From Bacteroides sedimenti (lineage in GTDB: Bacteria > Bacteroidota > Bacteroidia > Bacteroidales > Bacteroidaceae): a DNA stretch of 64,000 bases. Position numbers and translations under genes: made by a program. The notes under the pieces were generated by a model. It made no database searches and had not been told where the DNA came from. It saw nothing but the letters and a program-made list of their open reading frames with translations. The first letter of the stretch is position 1. Every line of letters starts with the position of its first letter. Location: positions 806,001 through 870,000 of the forward strand of contig NZ_AP028055.1 in NCBI RefSeq assembly GCF_040365225.1. Reading direction: 5' to 3'. Shown here in pieces: positions 36,650-45,039 of the stretch.

Positions 36650-38869
36650 TTAAGAGATATCAGGACTCTCGGTTTCTTTTTGCTCTTCATCCGGGTTGTG
36701 AAGGCCCAATTTCTGCTGAGTGGCTTCGGGTTCTTTTTCCACCTCGTCGTTTATGTATTTGTTCAAGGTAACCTCTTCGAAGTTGATGACATGCACTTTA
36801 TACTTAAAAGCTCCTGTGCGGCTTGATTTCTTTTCAAACTCCATCTTCTTCATCACTCTACCAATGGTTACTTTCCCCGAATGAGTAATGTTTGTGCCGT
36901 TGCGTTTGTGCAGCAAATCGGCAATATCGCTCGCAGTGAGGTAGGATATCTTATCGCCGGTGAGTGGCTTGCGCAAGTTCACCATGATAAGTTCCTCTTC
37001 CGTGCTAAGCTGCATAAAGCGTTCGTTGCGCTTGTTTATTATTTGAGCCTCTTCTTTGGTGAACCAGAATCGGATTTTGTCTACCATAAGCCGGTGCATC
37101 ACCTGGGCATATACCTGTTCGTGGTTGATGGGTTTATCGTTATCAAAACTGATGGTTTCGAAGCAAAGAAAGCGCCTGTTGCCTGTTGTATCCGTAAGAA
37201 TATCTTGATTATTGGTTGTTGCCATAAACGTTGCAATGCGCTTGCGTACCTTCAAAGTGCGGTCGTAAGGCATGCGGATATTCATCTCGGCACGCGTGAT
37301 AAGGGCTTTGTATTGGTTCAGCTCGCGTCCGCTCATGCCGTCTATCTCTTCGGTGTTGATAAGCAGGCACTGAAACATCTTGGTTAAATCGTCCTTGTTA
37401 TCGCTGTTGATGCGGTCTTCGCAATAGTATTTCTTCAGCTCGGGCGGAAGAATTTTGCGGGCATAGGTTGATTTTCCGATGCTTTGAGGGCCCGTGAGAA
37501 CCATTACGGCATGGTTAAGCGCATCGGGGAGAACTATGGTGGCCACCATGGCGCAGAGCCACTTTTCGAAGCAGGTTTTCCAGTATTGGGGCGTGGTGGT
37601 TTGCACCAGGTCGGCAAGCAGCCCGATGTGGTCGGTTCCGTCCCACTTAGGCAGGTTTTCGAAGTACTCCTTCAGCGGATTGTACGGACGGCTGAAGGAG
37701 GAGTTAAGGACCGAGTATACCTGAGCGACGGTGCACTCTGCCCCTTGTTCGCACAGCTCCACCCAGAGGCTGTTGAGCGCAATGTCGTCCAGTTCGGCAA
37801 ACTCGTTGTCGGCCTCCTTAACGCTGTATTCCAGTTTACAGGTGGTTTCATTGTATCTGAAATCGTACTTCTTATCCAGGTAAGCCTGCATAAAGAACAC
37901 GCGAATGGCTGCCTTGCCCATTGGGTGATGGCCGTGGCGGTCGGTGTTGCTGTAGGCACTTTCCAGAGTGGCATTGCGCTCGTCTTCGTCCAGGTCGGCA
38001 AAGCGTTGTTCCATTAGTAAGCGGAGGCTCTTTTTGGGGATGCCTGCTTCGTTGCACATACCGGCAAGGAGATAAACAAAGTTGTTGCGATTGCCGTGCT
38101 GGTACATCTGCGTGCGGCTCAGCTGCCAGCAAAGCGCTTTAAAAAGCATGCCGTAGCTTTTCCTCTTTTCGCCAACATTAGGGGGAGGAGGTGCGGCATC
38201 GCCCTCCTGTTTCTCTTTTATCTCCTGCTGTACGCGAATCAGCTCGGCTCTGAATCCGGTATCGTTTTCGAGCGTTACGGGAAAATGTATAGATTCGGAG
38301 CAGAAGTAAGCTCCGGGGTCGTGGCAGGTGTAGCAGATGCGAGACACGTCGCTGCCGGACTTGTCTACCTCACACCCGGTAAGTTTTTCAATCCACTGTG
38401 CTGCCTCCCTGAACAGATTTCTGTGATAGTCTAGTATCAGCTTAACTCTTTGTTGCGGATTGCACTCCTTGGGGATACTGATGGGGATTCCCCGGACAAC
38501 AACCTTAAGCCCCATGCGCGGACTGTCGAAACAAAGGTGTGTGTATCTGCAAGCCTGGATGGCTTGTCGCACCGCTTCGCGTCTTTCCAGGGGCAGGTTG
38601 TCAATGTCGAGTACCACCTGCGAGTTGTACACCTTAATGTGTCCGGCCTTTCGTTTGCCTTGGAATGTACCTGCAAATGTGTAGCCCGGTAGTTTTGCCT
38701 TCAGTCGTGAAGCTGCATCAACATCACCCTGCGCGTGCAGCCGTCTGATTTCGGCAATTGTTTCTTTGTGTTTGCCACTTCGAATCTCTTCGATTACTTC
38801 TTGCATACTCATCGCTCTTTCAATGAGCGAGTGGCGAGCAATTCGGCTCACCATGTTTTTGTGTTTCAT
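36650..38869 (-). CDS. VapE/VirE-type primase-helicase-like ATPase
   Basis: The 739-residue protein has the BT4734-type N-terminal domain (about 20-190; GYTFAGTFQGKRKAGHIKVY, VVLDIDNLP) that resembles a primase region. A helical middle follows, then the VirE P-loop domain from about residue 400: Walker A GPQSIGKSTYARK near 457-469, a Walker B-like LINTEEIDGMSG, and a sensor segment IATFMATTNNQDILTDTTGN. Bacteroides genomes carry this gene in mobile or satellite-type cassettes with HU-like and amidase genes. It is probably a replication or defence ATPase. It is more GC-rich than its flanks. Confidence 0.85.
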   Translation of the reverse strand: MKHKNMVSRIARHSLIERAMSMQEVIEEIRSGKHKETIAEIRRLHAQGDVDAASRLKAKLPGYTFAGTFQGKRKAGHIKVYNSQVVLDIDNLPLERREAVRQAIQACRYTHLCFDSPRMGLKVVVRGIPISIPKECNPQQRVKLILDYHRNLFREAAQWIEKLTGCEVDKSGSDVSRICYTCHDPGAYFCSESIHFPVTLENDTGFRAELIRVQQEIKEKQEGDAAPPPPNVGEKRKSYGMLFKALCWQLSRTQMYQHGNRNNFVYLLAGMCNEAGIPKKSLRLLMEQRFADLDEDERNATLESAYSNTDRHGHHPMGKAAIRVFFMQAYLDKKYDFRYNETTCKLEYSVKEADNEFAELDDIALNSLWVELCEQGAECTVAQVYSVLNSSFSRPYNPLKEYFENLPKWDGTDHIGLLADLVQTTTPQYWKTCFEKWLCAMVATIVLPDALNHAVMVLTGPQSIGKSTYARKILPPELKKYYCEDRINSDNKDDLTKMFQCLLINTEEIDGMSGRELNQYKALITRAEMNIRMPYDRTLKVRKRIATFMATTNNQDILTDTTGNRRFLCFETISFDNDKPINHEQVYAQVMHRLMVDKIRFWFTKEEAQIINKRNERFMQLSTEEELIMVNLRKPLTGDKISYLTASDIADLLHKRNGTNITHSGKVTIGRVMKKMEFEKKSSRTGAFKYKVHVINFEEVTLNKYINDEVEKEPEATQQKLGLHNPDEEQKETESPDIS

Positions 38870-38974
38870 GTAAAGAAATTAGTTTTTTAATGGTTATAAC
38901 GTATAACCACGGAGGTAAATAAAGATCAAATAAATGAGATAAGAAAGCAGGTTTTTGTTTATTTGTCAAGGTGT

Positions 38975-39378
38975 TCATTTTCTGCGCTTTAACCTCGACT
39001 GCATTTTGTAAAAGGTGGTTTTTAGGCCGGTTGGAGATAGTGGTTCACGCCTTCTGTCTGTCCGATAAAATGTCATGAACATCTGTAGTATTTCTGCAAT
39101 ATAGCCAATGTCTTTACTGCTTGAATGCCTTAATAATCCTCTGGATATGAGGAGTATGATTAGTCTGCTAAACAGGCTGACACTTCCGCGCCATTCCAAT
39201 AATCCGAAATAATGTTTTATCAAAATTCGGATGATTGTTAAAAACCTGCGTTGTTCGTGTTGTTTTTGCTTTTTTTCTTTCCTTTTTTCAAGAAATTCAA
39301 TAAGAAACTCAAGAATCAACTGATTTTTTAGATAAATACTGCGTTGTTCGGGAACAAACGTCTTTTCATTTTTTTCAT
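38975..39378 (-). CDS. Basic helical protein upstream of VapE, possibly frameshifted
   Basis: The main frame ends at 38975 and has no ATG. It runs from a TTG at 39319 (114 aa: LEFLIEFLEKRKEKKQKQHE opening) and stays open upstream past 39400. An ATG at 39378 is followed by seven A; in that frame the product stops after 16 codons. Slipping by one base on the A run joins MKKNEKTFVPEQRSIYLKNQ to the main frame, giving about 134 residues. A TACCTTTG box lies 30 bp upstream of that ATG. Either a programmed shift, a sequencing or mutational loss of one A, or a chance frame. Confidence 0.4.
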
Positions 39379-39407
39379 GATAATATTTATTTGTTAATAA
39401 AAAGTTG

Positions 39408-39415
39408 CAAAGGTA
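39408..39415 (-). promoter_or_regulatory. -7 box for the VapE transcript
   Basis: The minus strand reads TACCTTTG, a full TAnnTTTG match, upstream of the small basic ORF and VapE. No proper -33 box found. Confidence 0.5.
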
Positions 39416-40176
39416 GCAAATTAAAAGATGAAAAATGTTTATTTGTGTGGATTGTGGGGGTGGTATTTGTTTTTAATGTTGTGGTTAATCAATATGAAGT
39501 ACGTAATATTTATATTTTTAGTGATTATATAATTGGTTGGTATTTTTAAATACCTTTGATAAAAAAAATGTTAGTAGCTGATATAAGAATCTTTTTGATA
39601 CTATGACTACAAGAAATATTCAATTTTGGCCAGAACCATCAATTTACGTGTGTTGACTGGCTAGAATTACTTTAAATATACCAATTGCAAATAAATAAAT
39701 CTGGGAAAGAGTATGAAAAGTCAATAAATAGATAAAATGTTTCTGGAGGCTATTAAACAGGAGTACATCAATCTGATACCTGTTCGATAGTCTTGAATTG
39801 TATTTGGATATCTGTAAATATGTTAGTTGTTTTAATTATAAACGTGCGCATCAAGGTCTTGAACGACGTATTTCCAGTGGCATATATAGTTGGCTGTATA
39901 CCAGTTTTATTATTCTCATAGTAAATAAAAGAACTTGTTCCTATTCCTGAAAAAATCAAAATAAATTCGCTCCCTTTGTACTTATTCAATAATATGCATG
40001 AAGCTTTTTAAAATGCTATTGAAAATAAAAAACAAAAAAAGTTATTTTATAAATTATGTTCTTATATTTGTGGTCAATAAACTGCTAATATTATAGTTAA
40101 TTTCAAAATAATTAATTGGAGTTATGAGTGGTTTGTTAGGTCATTTGTTGTTTTATTCTTTTAATATGATTGAAAC
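39416..40176. other. AT-rich intergenic region
   Basis: About 760 very AT-rich bases. A minus-strand frame at 39768-39989 (73 codons) has no recognisable feature and is not called. A -7 box for the ATPase gene lies at 40063-40070 (TATATTTG). Confidence 0.4.
40063..40070 (+). promoter_or_regulatory. Candidate -7 box for the ATPase/TOPRIM pair
   Basis: TATATTTG fits TAnnTTTG, 107 bp before the ATG at 40177. The -33 box is not obvious. Confidence 0.45.
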
Positions 40177-41379
40177 ATGATAACTAAACTATTTATTGAT
40201 GGTTTTAAGTCTTTAGTTGATTTTGAAGTATCGTTCACAAAAGGCATCAATGTGCTAATAGGACCAAATGGTGTGGGTAAAACAAATGTTTGCCAAGCGA
40301 TGTCTATATTAGCATCAATGCCTAATAATGAACTTAAAGACGTCCTGAATCAGTTCGGGGGTGCAAATTCTGTCTTTAACAAAGGTAAACTAAAAAATGG
40401 GAAAATATTTATTATTAAGGCAGAAGGTGAGACTCTGTTTAAAGTTAATAAAAAGGATGAGACAGAAGAATTTCGCATTAAATATATATATGAGATAAAT
40501 ATTAAGTTACAAAGAAATGGGAGATTATTAGTTAATGAATTTATGCTTATTAAAAGAAAAAATGATAATAGTGAATATATTTCTATACTTGATGTCTCAC
40601 AAAAGAAAGGTATTCTCAGGTATGAAATATTAGATCGTAGTTTCTTGGGAGATTTTAAATTACCTCAAAAAAAGTTGTTGTTAGAGCTAGATGCGGAGGA
40701 TAATTTATGGTGTATCATGCCTAAAATATCTTTTGTTTGTCATTTAGTTGGAAGGGACCTATTTAGGATAAAATCTATAAATATTGATCCTAATATAGCC
40801 AGACAAGCATGTGATATTGTTGACCCTAATAAAATGCTTGGAAATGGTAAATTTTTATCCAATGCACTTTACTCTATTTCAAAAAAATCAAGTAAATTAG
40901 ATGAGATTAATTCAATTATGGAGCAATCTCTACCCTGTTGTGTTAAGATTAAGTCTGAAGTGTCACAGCTAAGCCTAAAAAGATATTTTGTGCTGGTTGA
41001 TAATGAAAAAAATACATTTTCTTCTAATAGTCTTTCTGATGGCACAATAAAATTATTGGGATTACTTGTTGGTGTAATTAATCAAGATGAATATACTATG
41101 ATTATTGAAGAGCCAGAAAATTATTTACACCCAAAAATACACAGGCTTTTAATTGAATATTTACGAGAAACATTTGAAAATGGTGCTTGTATTTTAACAA
41201 GTCATTCTGAAACAATTCTTAATTTAATGAATCCAGAAGAATTAATCATATGTAATCTTGAAGACAATTTAACTAAATGTAAAAGGATTGATGATATTGA
41301 ATCAATAAAAAAGGCAATATCTGAATCAGGATTTGGTTGTGGTTATCATTATGTAACAGGAAATCTTTCAGGACTTTAA
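40177..41379 (+). CDS. OLD/RecF-type AAA (ABC-ATPase) protein, defence candidate
   Basis: The 400-residue protein opens ITKLFIDGFKSLVDFEVSF, typical of SMC/OLD-like ATPases. Walker A is GPNGVGKT at 29-36. The C-terminal half has the ABC signature-like SLSDGTIKLLGLL, Walker B with catalytic Glu in TMIIEEPENYLHP, and the switch histidine LTSHSETILNL. It lacks the C-terminal TOPRIM nuclease domain of OLD proteins; the next gene, 12 bp away, supplies a TOPRIM-like protein. Very AT-rich codon use compared with nearby core genes points to transfer. A two-gene anti-phage system of the RloA/AbiL or split-OLD kind is the best inference. Confidence 0.82.
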   Translation: MITKLFIDGFKSLVDFEVSFTKGINVLIGPNGVGKTNVCQAMSILASMPNNELKDVLNQFGGANSVFNKGKLKNGKIFIIKAEGETLFKVNKKDETEEFRIKYIYEINIKLQRNGRLLVNEFMLIKRKNDNSEYISILDVSQKKGILRYEILDRSFLGDFKLPQKKLLLELDAEDNLWCIMPKISFVCHLVGRDLFRIKSINIDPNIARQACDIVDPNKMLGNGKFLSNALYSISKKSSKLDEINSIMEQSLPCCVKIKSEVSQLSLKRYFVLVDNEKNTFSSNSLSDGTIKLLGLLVGVINQDEYTMIIEEPENYLHPKIHRLLIEYLRETFENGACILTSHSETILNLMNPEELIICNLEDNLTKCKRIDDIESIKKAISESGFGCGYHYVTGNLSGL

Positions 41380-41391
41380 TTTAGTATATTT

Positions 41392-42006
41392 ATGGAATTG
41401 TCGAAAATAGTGATATATGTTGATGGCCCAACAGAAGAAGGTGCACTTAAAGTAAAGTTTTGTAAGGAATACTATAACAATCCTGAATTCAGATATGGAC
41501 CAGGGAATGGTGTAAATTATAGTGTAGAAGGTTATGCAAAAAATGTTGCACCAAAAATTATTTTTAATCTAAATAGTAATATTCAAGCAGTAATATTAAT
41601 TCCTGATTTAGAAAAGAGAGAAAAAAAGGATGGAATTAGTTTTAAAAGATTTGCTGAAAAAATAAAAAAAACAATCGTTTCAGTTATTTCTGAAAAATGT
41701 AGCTTTACTGAGGAGTATCTAAATAATGTAATTTATGTTTGTCCCTCTGATATAATGTTTGAAAATTGGATAATATCGGATGTTGAAGGGATTAAATCGA
41801 ATAGCTTGATAAAAAATGATTGCATGCAAATGTATTATGATGGGAAAAATGGGTCATGCGTTTTAAAAAATATCATGAAAGAAAAGTATAAAAAGACTGT
41901 GCATGCACAGGCTTTGTATAAATATGTTAATTCTGAAGTTGGAATGAAATACTCTCCAAGTTATTCAAACTTCATATCTACTATATATGAACTTATCAGT
42001 AAATAA
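41392..42006 (+). CDS. TOPRIM-like protein (DUF4276/RloB-like), partner of the ATPase
   Basis: The 204-residue protein opens with IVIYVDGPTEEGALKVKF, the conserved-Glu strand of TOPRIM-like DUF4276 proteins. The second acidic motif is AVILIPDLEKRE (D-x-E instead of the usual D-x-D). A later MFENWIISD segment also fits this family, where DUF4276 proteins often carry W/F-E-x-W and D. It is separated from the ATPase by 12 bp and surely co-transcribed. It probably acts as the nuclease half of a split OLD-type complex. RloB or DUF4276 cannot be chosen without a profile search. Confidence 0.7.
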   Translation: MELSKIVIYVDGPTEEGALKVKFCKEYYNNPEFRYGPGNGVNYSVEGYAKNVAPKIIFNLNSNIQAVILIPDLEKREKKDGISFKRFAEKIKKTIVSVISEKCSFTEEYLNNVIYVCPSDIMFENWIISDVEGIKSNSLIKNDCMQMYYDGKNGSCVLKNIMKEKYKKTVHAQALYKYVNSEVGMKYSPSYSNFISTIYELISK

Positions 42007-42456
42007 TATTAATTAATCAATAACATCATTTATGAGATTGCTTTAATGATATTAGTTGTTTTAAAACAATTCGAGTTTAATATTGAGGCTATAGTTCCCT
42101 CTTTGAATAACTTCAATTTCGTATTATTCCCCCTATTTTTAAGTTAGAACTTTGTACTCAAAACAATATGAGATTATTGTTTATTATTCTGAAAGTTTAT
42201 AAGAGTATATATACATTAAATAAATGTTTTTCTTCTTTTTTAGTTTGTGTTATTGTTTTTGTTAAATTATAATATTGTTTTGAAGTTTGTTTTTATTATT
42301 TAGTCCGGCTTTTTACTTGTGCTTAGATGCATTTCATGTCTTTTTGCTCGTTATTTTCTGTGATATAATATGATGTTTGCGTAAAATATTAACAACCTTT
42401 AGTCAGAATGAAATAGTAATTAGTAATTATTGCTAGAGTCATGATATAAGAAAATT
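42007..42456. other. AT-rich intergenic region, nothing seen
   Basis: 450 bases with long A/T runs, no start-bearing ORF of note and no clear hairpin until the phnA terminator. Confidence 0.5.
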
Positions 42457-42497
42457 AAAAACGACCATCAAGCCCTTAAGCCATGAAGGTCGTTTTT
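42457..42497 (-). terminator. Terminator of the PhnA-like gene
   Basis: AAAAACGACC (42457-42466) pairs with GGTCGTTTTT (42488-42497) around a 21-base loop; both flanks are A/T-rich. Confidence 0.8.
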
Positions 42498-42518
42498 AAT
42501 GTTTTTGTAAGTTTCCGC

Positions 42519-42851
42519 TTATTTCTTCAGGAAGCAGGTTTTAAGAACAATGCTGCTTCCGTCTATTTTGCAGTCTACCTCTTCGGGTACTTCGGTAAGA
42601 CGGATGCTTTTTACTTTTGTTCCTCTTTTAATGACCATTGAGGAACCTTTTACTTTAAGGTCTTTGATTACGGTTACAGAATCGCCATCCATCAGTTCGG
42701 CCCCGTTGCTGTCACGGGGTACATCGGGAGTTGTTTCCGCCGCAGCGCTTTCTGCGTTGAACTCGTGGGAACAGTCGGGACATACGTAAAGGGAACCGTC
42801 AAAATAGGTGTTTTCACCCTGACAGTTTGGGCAATTTGGAATTTCGTTCAT
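42519..42851 (-). CDS. yjdM: PhnA/YjdM family zinc-ribbon protein
   Basis: The 110-residue protein has an N-terminal zinc ribbon, Cys-Pro-x-Cys (PNCPNCQGEN) and Cys-x2-Cys (YVCPDCSHEF), followed by a C-terminal SH3-like PhnA domain (DGDSVTVIKDLKVKGSS, TKVKSIRLTE). Despite the name it is not a phosphonoacetate hydrolase, and its role is unknown. Typical full length. It lies alone next to the ATPase/TOPRIM pair. Confidence 0.9.
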   Translation of the reverse strand: MNEIPNCPNCQGENTYFDGSLYVCPDCSHEFNAESAAAETTPDVPRDSNGAELMDGDSVTVIKDLKVKGSSMVIKRGTKVKSIRLTEVPEEVDCKIDGSSIVLKTCFLKK

Positions 42852-42904
42852 TCTGTTTTTTGATTGAATTTATATATTAAAAAACTAAAAGCGGATTTCA
42901 AAAA

Positions 42905-42953
42905 AAAAAGAGACAGCCTCTGTTGTCTCTTCCATCGAGCAATCCGCCTGGGA
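42905..42953 (-). repeat. Decayed copy of the tRNA-Lys 3' end plus terminator
   Basis: Three blocks match the region at the 3' end of tRNA-Lys (44820-44866) in the same order and orientation, at almost the same spacing: AAAAAGAGACA, GTTGTCTCTT and ATCCGCCTGGG. After this the T-arm is broken, so it is not a functional tRNA. It and the real tRNA bracket hipBA. Confidence 0.65.
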
Positions 42954-43238
42954 TTATTCCTCGAAGGGTTTATGCCTTTGACTACAAGTTGTTTTCTAAA
43001 CTACAAAAAAAACATAAATTTGTCTGATTGGCATTACGGGGGTCAAAACTACTACATTCCTTTCAATTTGCCAAATTTATATGATTAAAAGAGGTTTTTT
43101 GGCGAAATGTGCAAACTTAATGATTTATCAGAGGAATCCATAATTGATTGATAAATAATGTTCGTGTTTTATTTATAATTAAAATAATTAATATGCAAGC
43201 ATCGCTTTAATTGAAAATCATTATTCTAGTCTTGTTGG

Positions 43239-43269
43239 TTTGATAATTGAGAAACTTTTATTAGCTTTG
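43239..43269 (+). promoter_or_regulatory. Consensus Bacteroides promoter for hipBA
   Basis: TTTG at 43239-43242, a 19-bp spacer, then TAGCTTTG at 43262-43269. The hipB start follows 28 bp later. Both boxes are perfect. Confidence 0.78.
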
Positions 43270-43297
43270 TAAGTGCTAATATAATAGCAATATATAT

Positions 43298-43633
43298 ATG
43301 ATAAATAGTATAAATGATAATATATTGTCACTTATAGGTAGAACACCTGATTTATTAATTGGGGGTGTTGCCGAACGTGTTAAGCAGAGACGGTTGGAAA
43401 AAGGATGGACACAGAAGATGCTTGCCACAAAAGCAGGGGTCTCTTTGGCCTCTTATAGGCGCTTTGAGTTGTCTGGAGAGATATCCTTACGTTCATTAGT
43501 GATGCTTGCTTTTGCATTGGATATGACAGATGAATTTGAAACTCTTTTCAATAAAAAGACATATCAAAGTATTGATGATATAATTAAAGCAGAGCAGCCG
43601 AAACAACGAAAACGAGGAAATATAAATGAATAA
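43298..43633 (+). CDS. hipB: HipB-type HTH antitoxin
   Basis: The 111-residue protein has an XRE helix-turn-helix at about 25-80 (VKQRRLEKGWTQKMLATKAG, then VSLASYRRFE), as in HipB repressors. The C-terminal tail is basic (AEQPKQRKRGN). It overlaps hipA by 8 bp, so the pair is co-translated, and it should repress its own promoter and neutralise HipA. The full-consensus promoter lies 28 bp upstream. Confidence 0.85.
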   Translation: MINSINDNILSLIGRTPDLLIGGVAERVKQRRLEKGWTQKMLATKAGVSLASYRRFELSGEISLRSLVMLAFALDMTDEFETLFNKKTYQSIDDIIKAEQPKQRKRGNINE

Positions 43634-44732
43634 TATTTCAATAATAGAGGTCTTTATGTCAGATAGGCGTGTAGGGCGAATGGCTCTTACCCCTGAAGGG
43701 TTATGCGGCTTTGAATATGATGCAGGCTGGATACAGACCGGATTTTCAATATCCCCATTCTATCTTCCATTGAACCCCGGATTGATAATGGCCAAGCGAG
43801 ATCCGTTTAATGGCAACTTCGGAGTGTTCGATGACAGTTTGCCGGATGGATGGGGCAATCTTCTGCTTGACCGTTATTTGCAACAAAAAGGAGTAGATCC
43901 TTATAAACTTAATGTTTTAGAACGACTGTCACTCATAGGTTCTATAGGGCGTGGTGCATTGGAATATCACCCGGACAAAAGTATTGTTACTGATGATATG
44001 TTTCTCAACTTTGATAGTTTGGCAAAAGAGGCTGAAAAGATACTTGAAAGTAAGGAGGGTACAGATTCGGTAGACTTGCTCTATAAGTATGGTGGTTCAT
44101 CGGGTGGAGCTCGTCCCAAAGTATTTGCCAAGATAGATGGTTGTGAGTGGCTTGTGAAGTTTAAGGCAATAAACGATCCTGTAAATGTGGGAGAAATAGA
44201 GTACAATTACTCGCTGCTCGCAGGTGAGTGCGGAATTCAAATGGCAGAAACTCGCTTGTTTAATGACCGTTATTTTGGAGTCAAACGATTCGATAGAACT
44301 TCTCAAGGTAAGATTCATACAATAAGTGCTGCAGGATTGCTACATGCAAATTATAGAATTCCGAGTTTGGACTACTCTTTGCTGCTAAAACTAACGTTAA
44401 ATCTCACTAAAGATATGGAGCAGGTAGCCGATATGTTTCGTTTGATGGTCTTTAATGTTCTTATTTCAAATCGGGACGACCATGCTAAAAACTTCTCTTT
44501 TCAATGGGTTAACGGAGCGTGGAAGCTTTCACCCGCATATGACTTGTTGCCAAGCAGTGGATTTAACGGTTATCATACCACAACAATAAACGGCAAAGGA
44601 GAACCTGCGCTTTCTGATATCATAACTGTTGCTTCGGAAGTTGGTATACAAAAACAAAATGCAATACAGTCAGTGCTGGAAATATCGCAAATATGTTCCG
44701 AACGTAAATGCTTAAACTACAGGCTTAAATGA
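43626..44732 (+). CDS. hipA: HipA-type Ser/Thr kinase toxin
   Basis: The 368-residue protein has the N-terminal HipA domain (GRMALTPEGLCGFEYD, DSLPDGWGNLLLD) and a kinase domain. It shows a Gly-rich Ser-containing loop GGSSGGARPKV (autophosphorylation loop), catalytic SNRDDHAKNFSF and the metal Asp in SPAYDLLPS. HipA toxins phosphorylate aminoacyl-tRNA synthetases (glutamyl in E. coli) and promote dormancy. It is shorter than E. coli HipA (440 aa), and the last 20 residues (ICSERKCLNYRLK) look atypical, so the very end may be altered. It ends 122 bp before the 3' end of tRNA-Lys. Confidence 0.88.
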   Translation: MNNISIIEVFMSDRRVGRMALTPEGLCGFEYDAGWIQTGFSISPFYLPLNPGLIMAKRDPFNGNFGVFDDSLPDGWGNLLLDRYLQQKGVDPYKLNVLERLSLIGSIGRGALEYHPDKSIVTDDMFLNFDSLAKEAEKILESKEGTDSVDLLYKYGGSSGGARPKVFAKIDGCEWLVKFKAINDPVNVGEIEYNYSLLAGECGIQMAETRLFNDRYFGVKRFDRTSQGKIHTISAAGLLHANYRIPSLDYSLLLKLTLNLTKDMEQVADMFRLMVFNVLISNRDDHAKNFSFQWVNGAWKLSPAYDLLPSSGFNGYHTTTINGKGEPALSDIITVASEVGIQKQNAIQSVLEISQICSERKCLNYRLK

Positions 44733-44818
44733 TGAAAATATGAGTAGGAATGTAGATAGAATAATTACGATATGATCAAAGGTTTTGCAGGCCGGCTAAA
44801 AGAAAAGTAGATTCCAAT

Positions 44819-44850
44819 AAAAAAGAGACAACATTCGTTGTCTCTTTTTT
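44819..44850 (-). terminator. Terminator of tRNA-Lys
   Basis: A perfect 14-bp stem, AAAAAAGAGACAAC (44819-44832) with GTTGTCTCTTTTTT (44837-44850), has a 4-base loop and works on either strand. Confidence 0.9.
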
Positions 44851-44853
44851 AAG

Positions 44854-44926
44854 TGATCCGCCTGGGGCTCGAACCCAGGACCCCAACATTAAAAGTGTTG
44901 TGCTCTACCTGCTGAGCTAGCGAATC
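44854..44926 (-). tRNA. tRNA-Lys (anticodon TTT)
   Basis: Read on the minus strand, a 73-nt cloverleaf: acceptor GATTCGC with GCGGATC plus discriminator A, D-arm GCTC...GAGC, anticodon stem CAACA/TGTTG around CTTTTAA (anticodon TTT), and T-arm CTGGG-TTCGAGC-CCCAG. The 3' CCA is not encoded. A strong terminator follows at once. Confidence 0.95.
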
Positions 44927-44951
44927 AGTCCTTACTTGTTGTAAGCGGGTG

Positions 44952-44982
44952 CAAAGATACAACTATTTTGTAAAACACCAAA
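44952..44982 (-). promoter_or_regulatory. Consensus promoter for tRNA-Lys
   Basis: On the minus strand TTTG (44979-44982), 19 bp, then TATCTTTG (44952-44959). The tRNA 5' end lies about 26 bp downstream. It is divergent from the ettA promoter. Confidence 0.8.
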
Positions 44983-45001
44983 CTATTCGAAGGTTTTTTA
45001 T

Positions 45002-45009
45002 TATCTTTG
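45002..45009 (+). promoter_or_regulatory. -7 box for ettA
   Basis: TATCTTTG, 31 bp before the ATG at 45040. It overlaps the first bases of the longer TTG-initiated frame (45007), supporting the ATG at 45040 as the start. Confidence 0.55.
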
Positions 45010-45039
45010 TGTCAAATATCAACTCTATACTTTATATAT

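Noticed and set aside
37484..38017. Long plus-strand frames opposite VapE
   Set aside because: Mirror frames of a GC-richer gene; VapE has clear motifs on the minus strand.
39768..39989. 73-codon minus-strand frame in the AT-rich gap
   Set aside because: No recognisable motif, weak composition and no promoter; open frames of this size are expected by chance in such AT-rich DNA.
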